Shown here: positions 8,890-18,241 of the stretch, piece by piece
Layout of the letters: every line of letters begins with the position of its first letter
How positions within the stretch are numbered: the first letter of the stretch is position 1
The notes under the pieces: model-generated
Told to the model about the DNA's origin: nothing
What the model saw: only the letters and a program-made list of their open reading frames with translations
Databases searched by the model: none
Program-made: the position numbers and the translations under genes
Assembly: GCF_026191675.1 (NCBI RefSeq)
Contig: NZ_JAKRRY010000003.1
Span: 62,001-126,000 of the forward strand
Origin: Vibrio qingdaonensis
GTDB taxonomy: Bacteria; Pseudomonadota; Gammaproteobacteria; Enterobacterales; Vibrionaceae
DNA: 64,000 nt
Reading direction: 5' to 3'

Positions 8890-9375
8890 CTATGCTTGCC
8901 AAACGCTCAGCCCATTACGATCGACTTGCGTAAGCAAGTTCGTGAGCTCAGTCCCATCAGGGAGTTGTAAATTAGGTGTAATTTCAGCAAGCGGATAGAG
9001 CACAAACTCTCTCTCTTTCATTCCATAGTGAGGAACGGTTAAACGCTCGGAATCAATCACCTCATTGCCGTAAAGAATAAGATCAAGGTCGAGTGTTCTC
9101 GGCCCCCATCGTTCATCTTTACGGACACGCCCTTGCTCTAACTCAATGGCTTGGGTGCAATCAAGCAGCTCAAGCGGCGTTAACTCGGTTTGTATTTTAA
9201 CAACAGCATTGATGTAGTCAGGTTGATTTGCCGGCCCCATAGGTGTGCTGCTGTAAAGTGACGAGCATTGAATGACCGAACTCTTGGGCAGTGACTTTAG
9301 CGCATCCATCGCATCCAAAGCTTGTGCTACGGGATCGGACAGATTACTGCCGATCGCAATATAACAAGTGATCAT
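8890..9375 (-). CDS. folK: 2-amino-4-hydroxy-6-hydroxymethyldihydropteridine pyrophosphokinase (HPPK)
   Basis: 161 residues. FolK transfers pyrophosphate from ATP to hydroxymethyl-dihydropterin in folate synthesis. The N-terminus [18 protein letters not shown], the loop [17 protein letters not shown] and the signature [18 protein letters not shown] (with the catalytic metal-binding DLDLD aspartates) identify it. The ATG overlaps the pcnB stop by four bases (ATGA), which implies translational coupling with pcnB. The same pcnB-folK pair is common in Gammaproteobacteria. Confidence 0.95.
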   Translation of the reverse strand: MITCYIAIGSNLSDPVAQALDAMDALKSLPKSSVIQCSSLYSSTPMGPANQPDYINAVVKIQTELTPLELLDCTQAIELEQGRVRKDERWGPRTLDLDLILYGNEVIDSERLTVPHYGMKEREFVLYPLAEITPNLQLPDGTELTNLLTQVDRNGLSVWQA

Positions 9376-10730
9376 TGGCTGCTCTTTGGCTTTTTGCTCT
9401 TAGGACTACGGCGACGTCGATTCCCCGACTTGGTTGACGCTCCACCTAAATCATTCACCATCGCTTGGCGCATATTGCGGCCTGCGGTTTGGAATGTATT
9501 CCACCAACTGGCCAATTCTGCTACTTCACCGCCTTCGATTTCTCCGCGCATTTCTAGGAAATCATAACCAGCGCGGAATTTATTCAATTCCATTAGGCGG
9601 TATGCACGTTTACCTGTGCGGCGTGGTAGACGAAGCTGTAACTGCCATATTTCACGAATGGTAGCCGTGTGGCGCCTTGGAATAGCCGTTGATTTAACTT
9701 GCTCATCCAAAATGATGTTACTGGCTTCCATTACCGCGTCATAGTCAGACAGGTTTTGACTCGCCATAAGCTTGACGGCATGCTCCATCATCGGATACCA
9801 AAGCATGGCGGCAAACATGAATGCTGGATTGACTCGCTTGCCTTCTTCGATGCGCTGATCGGTGGCGTCAAGAACCAGATCTAACATCTGCTCAGTGTTC
9901 GATGCATAGTCTGATGTTAAGTGTGGCGCTATGATCGGGAACAGCTGTTGGAATAGGTTGTATTCACGCATCAAGTGATAGGTTTCTAGGCCACAGCCAG
10001 CTTGCAGTAGCTTGAGCGACTCTTCATAAAGTCGTGCTGATGGAATATCACGTAACAGTGGCGCTAATTCTTCAATGGGTGCAGCCGTATCTTCTTCGAT
10101 ATCAAAATCGAGTTTTGCGGCAAAGCGGGTAGCACGAAGCATGCGCACCGGATCTTCACGGTAACGCACTTCAGGTTCCCCGATCAGGCGAATAATGCGG
10201 TCTTCAAGATCTTCAATACCACCGGCATAATCGTGAATCGAATAGTCACCAATGTTGTAGTACATTGCGTTGATCGAGAAATCACGACGCTCTGCATCTT
10301 CATCAATACTGCCGTAGACATTGTCCCGCAGTAGCATGCCATCTTTACTTTGTTGAGAAACGTTCTTCTCTTGTTCTTGATGGTGGCCACGGAACGTCGC
10401 GACTTCAATGATATCTCGACCAAACATGATGTGGGCCAGTCTGAAGCGGCGGCCGATTAAACGGCAGTTACGGAATAAGGTTTTAATCTGCTCTGGTGTC
10501 GCATTGGTGGCGATGTCAAAGTCTTTTGGTTGTTCGCCAAGCAAGAGATCACGCACACCACCGCCCACAAGATAGGCTTCATAGCCAGCATTGTGTAGTC
10601 GATAGAGTACTTTTAGCGCATTATCACTGATTTTCTGACGCGAGACAGTGTGCTCTTCGCGAGAATAGACATGCAGTGCAATGTCACCATAAACCTCGTG
10701 AACATTTTTGGAATTTTCAGTTTTATTCAT
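9372..10730 (-). CDS. pcnB: poly(A) polymerase I
   Basis: 452 residues. PcnB adds 3' poly(A) tails to RNA, which promotes exonuclease decay and controls small-RNA and plasmid copy number. The nucleotidyltransferase core has LVGGGVRDLLLGEQPKDFDIATNATPEQ, in which the DFD aspartates bind the catalytic metals. RLIGRRFRLAHIMFG, VATFRGHH and RRDFSINAMYYN follow, typical of the CCA/poly(A) polymerase family. The extra N-terminal stretch (EHTVSRQKISDNALKVLYRL) and basic C-terminal tail (RRRRSPKSKKPK) point to PcnB rather than the tRNA CCA enzyme. The E. coli gene is known for a non-ATG start; here an ATG is available at 10730, but the exact start among the first 30 codons is not certain. Confidence 0.92.
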   Translation of the reverse strand: MNKTENSKNVHEVYGDIALHVYSREEHTVSRQKISDNALKVLYRLHNAGYEAYLVGGGVRDLLLGEQPKDFDIATNATPEQIKTLFRNCRLIGRRFRLAHIMFGRDIIEVATFRGHHQEQEKNVSQQSKDGMLLRDNVYGSIDEDAERRDFSINAMYYNIGDYSIHDYAGGIEDLEDRIIRLIGEPEVRYREDPVRMLRATRFAAKLDFDIEEDTAAPIEELAPLLRDIPSARLYEESLKLLQAGCGLETYHLMREYNLFQQLFPIIAPHLTSDYASNTEQMLDLVLDATDQRIEEGKRVNPAFMFAAMLWYPMMEHAVKLMASQNLSDYDAVMEASNIILDEQVKSTAIPRRHTATIREIWQLQLRLPRRTGKRAYRLMELNKFRAGYDFLEMRGEIEGGEVAELASWWNTFQTAGRNMRQAMVNDLGGASTKSGNRRRRSPKSKKPKSSQ

Positions 10731-10817
10731 AATCTTAACGCAGTTTAGGTGAGAAAAAATGACGGCTCATCCGTCACGTTTCGTTCCTGTCGCTTGAATT
10801 TTGCCGCTTATGATAGC

Positions 10818-11705
10818 CTAGAGTGCATCATTTGAGAATGGCGGTTTAATCTTGAGCGCATCGGATAGCTGTTGCAAGTGCCAATTTTCCACTCCCCATT
10901 TTAGGAGTTCTTCTGGTGTAGAGCCTGCCATATGGTCATCTAAAGAGAAACCAAGAAAACGCATCGCATTCATTAAAGTTGGCACGGGATTGGTTAAATC
11001 TATACCGGCAGCATGGTTCTGTTTGGATAGTTTATTGCCGCTATCATCAATAGCAAGGGGTAAGTGCAAGTAACTCACCGGCGTCGCACCGAGTGTTTTG
11101 TAGAGACTAATTTGCCGCCCTGTAGGTTCAATTAAATCAGCGCCTCGGACCACTTCGGTTACCCCTTGATAGATATCATCAAGTACAACCGCCAAGTTAT
11201 AGGCAAAAAGCCCATCTCTACGTTTAATGATAAAGTCTTCGTGCACTAAGCCTGCCGGAATAGTGAGCGAACCGTAGCGTTGGTCATCAAATGCACTAAT
11301 AGGGTGGGTCACTTTCAAGCGAACCGCCTGGTTGCCTGATGCCATTAAGCCTTTGTGGCGACATGTGCCTTGATAAAAGCCGTGTGTTTCTTTGATCTGT
11401 CGGCGAGTACATTCACATAAGTAGGCATCGTCTGATGATAACCATTGATCCACTTGCTGTTGGTACGCCGTTAGACGCGAGCTTTGGTAAAGAACGTCGC
11501 CGTCCCAAACTAACTGGTAAGCTTCTAACGTTTTCAGAATGAGGGATGAAGCACCAGCAATTTCACGTGGTGGGTCAATATCCTCAATACGGACGAGCCA
11601 TCTTCCTGATTGGGCTTTAGCTTGAAAGTAACTGCCTAGTGCGGCAACTAGAGAACCAAAGTGTAAGGGACCCGACGGAGAGGGCGCAAATCGACCTATA
11701 TACAT
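10818..11705 (-). CDS. gluQ: glutamyl-Q tRNA(Asp) synthetase
   Basis: 295 residues from the ATG at 11705, giving MYIGRFAPSPSGPLHFGSLVAALGSY, the normal family start. GluQ-RS is a truncated glutamyl-tRNA synthetase without the anticodon-binding half. It attaches glutamate to the queuosine base at the wobble position of tRNA(Asp). Visible motifs are the HIGH-type PSGPLHFGS, a zinc-site Cys cluster (CECTRRQIKETHGFYQGTC) and the KMSKS equivalent NKLSKQN. A longer in-frame reading exists to 11762, but its 19 extra residues are not family-like. The start region is duplicated (see the repeat at 11692-11723). It lies downstream of dksA, from which a terminator partly separates it; dksA-gluQ is a classical pair. 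Confidence 0.92.
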   Translation of the reverse strand: MYIGRFAPSPSGPLHFGSLVAALGSYFQAKAQSGRWLVRIEDIDPPREIAGASSLILKTLEAYQLVWDGDVLYQSSRLTAYQQQVDQWLSSDDAYLCECTRRQIKETHGFYQGTCRHKGLMASGNQAVRLKVTHPISAFDDQRYGSLTIPAGLVHEDFIIKRRDGLFAYNLAVVLDDIYQGVTEVVRGADLIEPTGRQISLYKTLGATPVSYLHLPLAIDDSGNKLSKQNHAAGIDLTNPVPTLMNAMRFLGFSLDDHMAGSTPEELLKWGVENWHLQQLSDALKIKPPFSNDAL

Positions 11706-11723
11706 AACCGACCTATATACATA
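11692..11723. repeat. direct 15-bp duplication across the gluQ start
   Basis: CGACCTATATACATA occurs at 11692-11706 and again at 11709-11723, two bases apart (period 17). On the minus strand each copy supplies ATGTATATAGGTCG, the first codons of gluQ. The upstream copy is in another frame and gives an eight-codon reading frame, MYIGRLCI-stop, that runs through the true gluQ ATG. Confidence 0.95.
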
Positions 11724-11816
11724 GTTTGTTATAAAGACAGTGTTTACAAACAACAGTAACAATAAACAATAGTGTAGAGTGTTATTGCGGCATTGATATG
11801 ATCATCATGAATGATC

Positions 11817-11843
11817 AAAAAAGGGAGCGTTTGCTCCCTTTTT
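11817..11843 (-). terminator. terminator downstream of dksA
   Basis: Stem AAAAAGGGAGC / GCTCCCTTTTT with loop GTTT, A/T tracts on both sides, 10 bases past the dksA stop. It should limit read-through from dksA into gluQ. Confidence 0.88.
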
Positions 11844-11852
11844 ATCGCTATA

Positions 11853-12299
11853 TTAGCCTTGCATCTGTCGTTCTTTGATTTCTGCAAGTGTCTTACAGTC
11901 GATACATAAATCGGCAGTAGGACGGGCTTCTAAGCGGCGAATACCGATTTCAACACCACAAGATTCGCAGAAGCCAAAGTCGTCTTCTTCAATCTTGTTA
12001 AGCGTTTTCTCGATTTTCTTAATCAAGCGACGTTCACGGTCACGGTTACGCAACTCTAAGCTGAACTCTTCCTCTTGAGATGCACGGTCAACCGGATCAG
12101 GGAAATTAGCCGCTTCGTCTTGCATGTGGTGCACAGTACGATCAACTTCTTCCCTAAGTTGGTTGCGCCAAGCGCCTAAGATTTTTCTAAAATGATCCAT
12201 TTGAGCTGGTGACATGTACTCTTCACCGGCTTTTTCCTGGTAAGGATCAACCCCTGCAATGGCTAGGATGCCTAGCGCTTTTTTCTTTGATTCTGGCAT
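11853..12299 (-). CDS. dksA: RNA polymerase-binding transcription factor DksA
   Basis: 148 residues. DksA enters the secondary channel of RNA polymerase and, with ppGpp, represses stable RNA promoters and activates amino-acid promoters. The coiled coil spans about 33-110, and its acidic tip DPVD (Asp68 and Asp71, equal to Asp71 and Asp74 of E. coli) is intact. The C-terminal zinc finger has all four cysteines, CESC and CIDC, 18 residues apart. Length and sequence are standard. It is likely transcribed from its own promoter in the 126-base gap after sfsA. Confidence 0.97.
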   Translation of the reverse strand: MPESKKKALGILAIAGVDPYQEKAGEEYMSPAQMDHFRKILGAWRNQLREEVDRTVHHMQDEAANFPDPVDRASQEEEFSLELRNRDRERRLIKKIEKTLNKIEEDDFGFCESCGVEIGIRRLEARPTADLCIDCKTLAEIKERQMQG

Positions 12300-12425
12300 A
12301 CAGCATCTCCTACTTAAACCTAGTCAACTGCGCGAACAGTTAATTTTAAGGCGGGTATCTATAGCAAAAAGAAATGCTTGTGGCAAACGATGTTTGTTAA
12401 AGTTCTTATCATTGTGAACGTGTCA

Positions 12426-13136
12426 TCACTTTTGTTCGTAATTGACCCGAGATAAGAGCGTCATATCATTATCTGAAAATGATGCTTTATAACAAAGTAC
12501 TTCAACCCCAGCTTTCCTTGCTTGCTCAAGTAATTGTGAATATTTCGCATCTATATGGTGTGCGGCAAAGACTTTTTCAATGCCTGAATGCAAAATAGCG
12601 AATAATAATACGGCTCTGCTTCCAGATTGAGCCATTTCCGTGAGCTCTCTGAGATGTTTTTGACCTCTTGTCGTTTGAGCATCTGGAAAATACCCTTGTC
12701 CTGATTCTTCTAGCAGTGTGACACTCTTTACTTCAATGTAGCAATCGACCCGCTCACTGTCTTGCAACAAAATATCGATCCTGCTGTTTTCTTGACCGTA
12801 TTTCACTTCAGTGCGCAGCGTTTGGTAACCTTTTAGCTCTTCAATCACATTATTTTTAATGGCTTCTACGGCTAATGTGTTGGCTCTGGCCGTATTTACA
12901 CAAATCATGTCACCGCTATCAGTTTGGGTTAACTCCCAACTATTTGGGTATTTTCTTTTCGGATTATCTGAGGTGGAGTACCAAACGGTCGAGCCTGGGA
13001 CGGCACAGCCAGTCATTGCGCCCGTGTTCGCGCAGTGAATGGTGACCTCGTCTCCGGATGCGGTGGTGATATCTGCGAGGAAGCGTTTATATCGTTTAAT
13101 GAGCTTTCCTGATTCTAAAGGTGGATCGAAGTGCAT
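12426..13136 (-). CDS. sfsA: SfsA family protein (sugar fermentation stimulation protein homologue)
   Basis: 236 residues, the family length. Motifs are [10 protein letters not shown] near residue 14, [16 protein letters not shown] near 34, RIDILLQ near 122, [11 protein letters not shown] (a PD-(D/E)XK-like E-x-K strand) near 132 and [16 protein letters not shown] near 148. SfsA has an N-terminal OB-like part and a nuclease-like fold. A DNA-binding role in maltose gene expression was reported in E. coli, but the true function is unsettled. It is divergent from hrpB with only 56 bases between the starts, so both promoters lie in or around that short stretch. Confidence 0.92.
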   Translation of the reverse strand: MHFDPPLESGKLIKRYKRFLADITTASGDEVTIHCANTGAMTGCAVPGSTVWYSTSDNPKRKYPNSWELTQTDSGDMICVNTARANTLAVEAIKNNVIEELKGYQTLRTEVKYGQENSRIDILLQDSERVDCYIEVKSVTLLEESGQGYFPDAQTTRGQKHLRELTEMAQSGSRAVLLFAILHSGIEKVFAAHHIDAKYSQLLEQARKAGVEVLCYKASFSDNDMTLLSRVNYEQK

Positions 13137-13192
13137 TTCATGGCCATTTTTTATTAGAATGAGAGCTCACATTACAGCACAAGGCTTTTCCG

Positions 13193-15694
13193 TTGTCACA
13201 ACTCCCTATTAAAGACGTGTTATCTGAGTTATTTGAGGCGATTGAAAACTCAAACCAAGTGATTTTGAAGGCGCCAACAGGGGCGGGGAAATCAACGTAC
13301 TTTCCGTTGCAGCTTCTTCGTCATCTGCCTGTCGATGGAAAAATTATCATGCTAGAGCCGCGCCGCATTGCCGCCAGAAATATTGCGATGTATTTAGCAC
13401 AACAATTATCAGAGCCTGTTGGGGAGTCGGTGGGCTATCGGGTGCGTGGTGAAAGTAAAGTCAGTAAAGATACACGGCTTGAAATTGTCACAGAAGGCGT
13501 ATTGACTCGAATGCTACAAGACGATCCTGAGCTTAACGGGATTGGCGCAATCATATTTGATGAATTTCATGAAAGAAGCTTGCATGCTGATACCGCGCTA
13601 GCTTTTACCCTAGAAGTACAAGAAGCGCTGCGAGATGATCTCAAGCTCATACTGATGTCAGCGACATTGGATGGCGATGATCTTAAGCGTGTTTTACCCC
13701 AAGCACGTTATGTTGAGTCTCAAGGCCGATCCTTTCCCGTTGAGGTTGCCTATCGGCCAATAGGGGTGAATGACAACTTGCCTCAAGCCATGTGTCAGCA
13801 GATCCTATCAGCGATGTCTCATCACTCAGGGTCGTTGTTGGCTTTTTTACCTGGCGTAGGGGCAATAAAACGGACTGAGGAGTTGTTAACACAATCACAA
13901 AGCTTATCGGAATCACAAAGTTTGACGCAATTACAAAGTGGCTATGACATTTGTCCGCTTTATGGCCAGTTAGACTTTAAAGCCCAGCAACGGGCGATTC
14001 AACCAGCAGCGTCTGGCCAGCGAAAAATTGTGCTTGCGACCAATATTGCTGAGACTTCACTAACGATCGAGGGCATTCGGATTGTATTAGATTCTGGTTT
14101 AGAGAATCAGGCGACCTTTGATTTAAAAACTGGCGTTACCAAACTAGCACAAGGACGCATTGCGCAATCTTCAGCGATTCAGCGCAGTGGGCGAGCGGGA
14201 CGCCTTGAGCCCGGAGTTTGTGTTCGTTTATATAGTGAGAGTCAGTTTAATCAGCAGCCGCAGCAAAGTACGCCGGAAATATTACGCAGCGACTTAGCGG
14301 CCTTGATGTTAGAGCTGCTTAAGTGGGGATGCCAAGATGTGACGATGTTAAGGTGGCTAGATACACCGAAAGAGACACATATTGAGCAGGCTAAAGCGCT
14401 ATTAAAGCAACTGCAGTTGCTTGATGCTTCATCGCAATTGACGCCTTTGGGGCAGCGCGCTCATACACTTGGCGTTGAGCCTCGCCTTGCCAGTTTGCTA
14501 CTGCAAGCCCAGCCATTAGGTGCCGTCGAGCTAACCACGGCTATTGCGTTGTGCTGTTTAATTGAAGAGCCAGAAAGGGGACATATTGACTTAAGGTATG
14601 CGTTACATCGCTGGCAGACGGGGCAGCATACTCGTAGTGCTGCTCTAATGCTTCGAGCTAAATCGATAGCTCAGAAGCTCAAGTATCGGTTTATCTTGAA
14701 AGAGAGTGATGAGTCATTGCTCGGGATACTTGCAGCCTTAGGTTACCCAGATAGAATTGCGGCGAAACGCTCGGGAAATTCGGGGCAGTTCTTATTGGCC
14801 AACGGTCACGGTGTGCAAATTGACGATCATGACAAGCTTGCAGATGAAGAATACCTTGTTGTTTTGGATGTGCTTAATACCGGGCGAGGTGCTAGTCAGA
14901 TCTTTAAAGCTCTCAGCGTAGATATCCCTAGCCTTGAACACATAGCGCCGCAGTTAATTGAAAACAAACAGCGTCTGGAATGGGATGATAAGCGAGGGGC
15001 ATTGACGGCCAGTGAAGTGACACAGCTTGGCGCAATTATCTTGAAGCAAAAAATCATTCCTATCCCAGACGATGCCGATGTCAGTGGGGCATTATTGGCG
15101 ACCGTTCGCCGTCACGGCGTATCGGTACTCAACTGGACACCCTCTGCGAATGAATACGTCACTCGGGTAGAGTGTGCACGAGATTGGCTTGATGTCCCTC
15201 AATGGCCGGATATGTCTCAGGCCGCATTATTGACCCACTTAGAGCAGTGGTTGCTGCCTTTTATGCATGGCATTTCATCCATGAAGGGGCTAAAAGCGCT
15301 CAATCTTATGCCTGCACTCGAGGCGTACTTAGGATGGGAGGCGTTAAAAGTGTTGAATGATGCTTTACCGACGCATCTTGTGGTGCCAACAGGTGCGAAG
15401 AAAAAAATTCGTTATCAAGTGGGACAAGCGCCTATGTTGTCGGTCAAGCTTCAGGAAATGTTTGGTGAGCAAGCTTCACCATTGATAGCAAATGGTCGCC
15501 AAGCGATAGTGCTGGAGTTACTCTCTCCAGCACAAAGACCGTTACAAATTACCCAAGACCTTGCCGCATTTTGGCAAGGCGCATACAAAGACGTTCAAAA
15601 AGAGATGAAAGGACGTTATCCCAAACACCCATGGCCGGATGATCCAATGAATCATCAGGCAACGCACAAAACCAAAAGACAGTTGAACTCATGA
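13193..15694 (+). CDS. hrpB: ATP-dependent helicase HrpB
   Basis: 833 residues. It is a DEAH-box RNA helicase-like protein with Walker A GAGKST (30-35), DEFH (123-126), the SAT motif LMSATLDGDDL and motif VI QRSGRAGRLEPG. The HrpB C-terminal domain then follows, including PKHPWPDDP near the end. No ATG is in frame near the start; the TTG at 13193 has AAGG 8 bases upstream and gives the usual family beginning (SQLPIKDVL), so a TTG start is preferred. Its cellular role is not well defined. The stop overlaps the mrcB ATG by four bases, so translation is coupled to PBP1B, a conserved arrangement in this group. An 18-bp triplicated segment lies inside it at 13893-13946. Confidence 0.92.
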   Translation: MSQLPIKDVLSELFEAIENSNQVILKAPTGAGKSTYFPLQLLRHLPVDGKIIMLEPRRIAARNIAMYLAQQLSEPVGESVGYRVRGESKVSKDTRLEIVTEGVLTRMLQDDPELNGIGAIIFDEFHERSLHADTALAFTLEVQEALRDDLKLILMSATLDGDDLKRVLPQARYVESQGRSFPVEVAYRPIGVNDNLPQAMCQQILSAMSHHSGSLLAFLPGVGAIKRTEELLTQSQSLSESQSLTQLQSGYDICPLYGQLDFKAQQRAIQPAASGQRKIVLATNIAETSLTIEGIRIVLDSGLENQATFDLKTGVTKLAQGRIAQSSAIQRSGRAGRLEPGVCVRLYSESQFNQQPQQSTPEILRSDLAALMLELLKWGCQDVTMLRWLDTPKETHIEQAKALLKQLQLLDASSQLTPLGQRAHTLGVEPRLASLLLQAQPLGAVELTTAIALCCLIEEPERGHIDLRYALHRWQTGQHTRSAALMLRAKSIAQKLKYRFILKESDESLLGILAALGYPDRIAAKRSGNSGQFLLANGHGVQIDDHDKLADEEYLVVLDVLNTGRGASQIFKALSVDIPSLEHIAPQLIENKQRLEWDDKRGALTASEVTQLGAIILKQKIIPIPDDADVSGALLATVRRHGVSVLNWTPSANEYVTRVECARDWLDVPQWPDMSQAALLTHLEQWLLPFMHGISSMKGLKALNLMPALEAYLGWEALKVLNDALPTHLVVPTGAKKKIRYQVGQAPMLSVKLQEMFGEQASPLIANGRQAIVLELLSPAQRPLQITQDLAAFWQGAYKDVQKEMKGRYPKHPWPDDPMNHQATHKTKRQLNS
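13893..13946 (+). repeat. three imperfect 18-bp tandem copies inside hrpB
   Basis: Copies at 13893, 13911 and 13929 share AAT(C/T)ACAAAG and encode the six-residue units SQSLSE, SQSLTQ and LQSGYD. The period keeps the frame. The segment sits in the linker before the second helicase lobe, where the length is probably free to vary. Confidence 0.85.
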
Positions 15695-18078
15695 TAGAAG
15701 TTAGAAAGTTGGCGGCGACCGGTAAAAAAACAACAACCAAGAAAACCACCAAAACCGCAGCAAAACCGAGAGCAAAAAGTGCGCCTAAGAAACGTAAGAC
15801 TGCCAAAAAGAAAGGGCGCTCAACGCTTGGAAAACGACTGTTCTCGATTGGCTGGAAATTGGCATTAGTTGGCGGGGTGGCGCTTGCTGCAGTCGGCTTT
15901 TATCTCGATCAGGTGGTGAAAGAGCGTTTTGAAGGGCAGCTGTTTGATTTACCGACCGTTGTTTATGCGCGTGTGCTTAATTTGTCGACAGGCGATGCGA
16001 TTGAGATTCAGCAGCTACGTAATGAACTGGATGTGCTTGGCTATCGTAAGGTGAATCAGCCTCGTAACCCAGGAGAGTACTCTTCATCATCAACGAAGAT
16101 TGAGTTGATTCGCCGTCCATTTGAGTTTGCTGACGGCCCTGAGCCTGATCGTCATGTCATGTTGTACTTTGAAGGTAATGAATTAGTACGGATTCAGTCA
16201 TTAGAGAAAAAAGGTAACCTTGGCTTTCTCCGTATTGAACCCAAAATGTTGGGGATGCTAGAGAAGAATGCTGATGAGCAGCGGTTATTCTTACGTCGTG
16301 ACCAGTTTCCGGAAATCATGATAGATGCGTTGCTCGCCACGGAAGATAGAGACTTCTATCAGCATGATGGTGTGTCACCTACTGCGATCGCTCGTGCATT
16401 TTTTGCCAATATACGCGCGGGAAGAACCGTACAAGGGGGAAGCACCCTGACGCAACAACTGGCGAAAAACCTTTTCCTGACTAGTGAGCGTACGTTGTGG
16501 CGTAAGCTACGTGAAGTGTATATCGCGTTAATACTGGATTACCGTTATAGCAAGGATCAAATCTTAGAAGCCTATCTCAACGAAGTCTATTTAGGGCAAA
16601 GCCGAGGGGAGGCGATTCATGGTTTCGGCCTTGCTGCTCGTTTGTATTTTGGTCAGCCGTTGCAAGAGCTGCGTATTGATCAATTAGCCTTGCTTGTTGG
16701 CATGGTGAAAGGCCCCTCTTATTACAATCCCATTCGTCATCCTGAGCGTTCAAAGCAGCGTCGGGATTTGGTGTTGCGCTTGATGATGGATCAAAGCCTG
16801 TTAACCGGGCGTGAGTTTGAAATGGCGGCGAGCCGCGATCTCGACTTGCAAAAGAATCCGCAGATTGCCAGTCGTCAACCGGCTTACTTTCAACAGCTAA
16901 AACGAGAATTAAACCAAAAGCTTGGCAATCAGATTAACGCTAAAGGTGGGGTGCGTATTTATACCTCTCTGGATCCGGTTTCGCAGGACCAACTAGAGAA
17001 AGCGATCGCGAAACGGCTGCCACAGCTAGAGAAAACGTCTGGCAAAGGGTTGGAAGCTGCGGCGATTGCCGTGGATCGTAATAGCGGTGAAATTCGTGCA
17101 ATGGTCGGCGGAAAACGCACTGGCTACAGTGGTTTTAACCGAGCGCTGAACGCGAGTCGTCCTATTGGTTCTCTTGTCAAACCTGCCGTGTATTTAACGG
17201 CGTTAGAGCAGCCAGATAGGTTTGATTTGGCAACGACACTTGATGATGAACCACTGACCTTGAAGGGCAGTAAAGGCAATGTGTGGCAGCCGAGAAACTA
17301 CGATCGAAAATTTCGTGGTGACGTGCCATTGTATGAGGCGCTTGCTAAGTCTCTGAACGTTCCTACTGTTCGTTTAGGGATGTCGCTGGGGATTAAAAAC
17401 GTATCAAGCACTCTTGTGCGCCTAGGGGTCGATGCTAGCGAGATAAGACCAGTGCCATCGATGTTTTTAGGCGCGATTTCATTAACGCCTTACCAGGTGG
17501 CGCAGATGTATCAAACGTTATCAAATTCTGGTCGACAGGCTAATTTGTCAGCGTTACGTTCCGTGGTCAGTGTCGATGGTGATGTGCTGTACCAGTCTTT
17601 ACCTAAAGCGACTCAAAAAGTGCCGCAACAGGCGGCTTGGCTGACCACCTACGCGATGAAAAAAGGCGTGCTTGAAGGGACGGGTCGATACTTAAATAGC
17701 CTGTTTCCTCACGCGGCATTAGCGGGGAAAACGGGTACCAGTAATGATACGCGAGATAGCTGGTTTGTCGGGGTAGACGGCCGCGAAGTGACCACAATAT
17801 GGGTGGGTCGGGATGATAACAAATCGACCAAGTTAACTGGCTCAAGTGGCGCACTTCGTGTGTATTCCGATTACTTAGCCGCTCGCGTGCCGGAGCAGCT
17901 TATTTTGCCGTGGCCAAAAAATATCACGATGATTGGTTTCAATAAAACCACCAATGGTTCACTACAGCTCGATTGCGGCAATGCATTTGAGTTACCCGTC
18001 TGGGATGAATCGGGGAAATTGAAGGCATCGTGTGACAACCAACCCAAACAGTGGATAAAGAACCTGTTTGATTGGTAA
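15691..18078 (+). CDS. mrcB: penicillin-binding protein 1B
   Basis: 795 residues, a class A PBP that both polymerises glycan strands and cross-links them at the outer face of the inner membrane. A very basic cytoplasmic tail (1-48, mostly Lys, Thr, Ala, Arg) precedes one membrane span (51-72) and a UB2H-type domain (about 75-200). The GT51 glycosyltransferase has ATEDRDFYQHDG (catalytic Glu218) and GGSTLTQQLAKN. The transpeptidase has the SxxK active site SLVK (Ser494), an SLN motif and KTGTS. The start overlaps the hrpB stop as ATGA. In V. cholerae PBP1B needs the lipoprotein CsiV and PBP1A needs LpoA; lpoA is in this window, csiV is not. Confidence 0.95.
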   Translation: MIEVRKLAATGKKTTTKKTTKTAAKPRAKSAPKKRKTAKKKGRSTLGKRLFSIGWKLALVGGVALAAVGFYLDQVVKERFEGQLFDLPTVVYARVLNLSTGDAIEIQQLRNELDVLGYRKVNQPRNPGEYSSSSTKIELIRRPFEFADGPEPDRHVMLYFEGNELVRIQSLEKKGNLGFLRIEPKMLGMLEKNADEQRLFLRRDQFPEIMIDALLATEDRDFYQHDGVSPTAIARAFFANIRAGRTVQGGSTLTQQLAKNLFLTSERTLWRKLREVYIALILDYRYSKDQILEAYLNEVYLGQSRGEAIHGFGLAARLYFGQPLQELRIDQLALLVGMVKGPSYYNPIRHPERSKQRRDLVLRLMMDQSLLTGREFEMAASRDLDLQKNPQIASRQPAYFQQLKRELNQKLGNQINAKGGVRIYTSLDPVSQDQLEKAIAKRLPQLEKTSGKGLEAAAIAVDRNSGEIRAMVGGKRTGYSGFNRALNASRPIGSLVKPAVYLTALEQPDRFDLATTLDDEPLTLKGSKGNVWQPRNYDRKFRGDVPLYEALAKSLNVPTVRLGMSLGIKNVSSTLVRLGVDASEIRPVPSMFLGAISLTPYQVAQMYQTLSNSGRQANLSALRSVVSVDGDVLYQSLPKATQKVPQQAAWLTTYAMKKGVLEGTGRYLNSLFPHAALAGKTGTSNDTRDSWFVGVDGREVTTIWVGRDDNKSTKLTGSSGALRVYSDYLAARVPEQLILPWPKNITMIGFNKTTNGSLQLDCGNAFELPVWDESGKLKASCDNQPKQWIKNLFDW

Positions 18079-18138
18079 TTGTCACTAAAGTAAAAGGGTC
18101 ATTGCCACGACATGTAATTGTAGAACGAGCCAAACTGT

Positions 18139-18174
18139 CGCTTATCGAAACAATGGATACGTTTGAGATAAGCG
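18139..18174. promoter_or_regulatory. inverted repeat between mrcB and the patatin gene
   Basis: CGCTTATC-G-AAAC and GTTT-GA-GATAAGCG face each other across a 9-base loop. There is no T-run after it, so it is a weak candidate for a terminator and could be a leader structure or operator for the gene at 18242. The remaining gap of 163 bases shows nothing else clear. Confidence 0.45.
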
Positions 18175-18241
18175 GTTAGGCTATAGCTATGATGCAAAAT
18201 GCTGATATATTAGAGTAATTAAATTGAGAGCGCTTTTAGGG

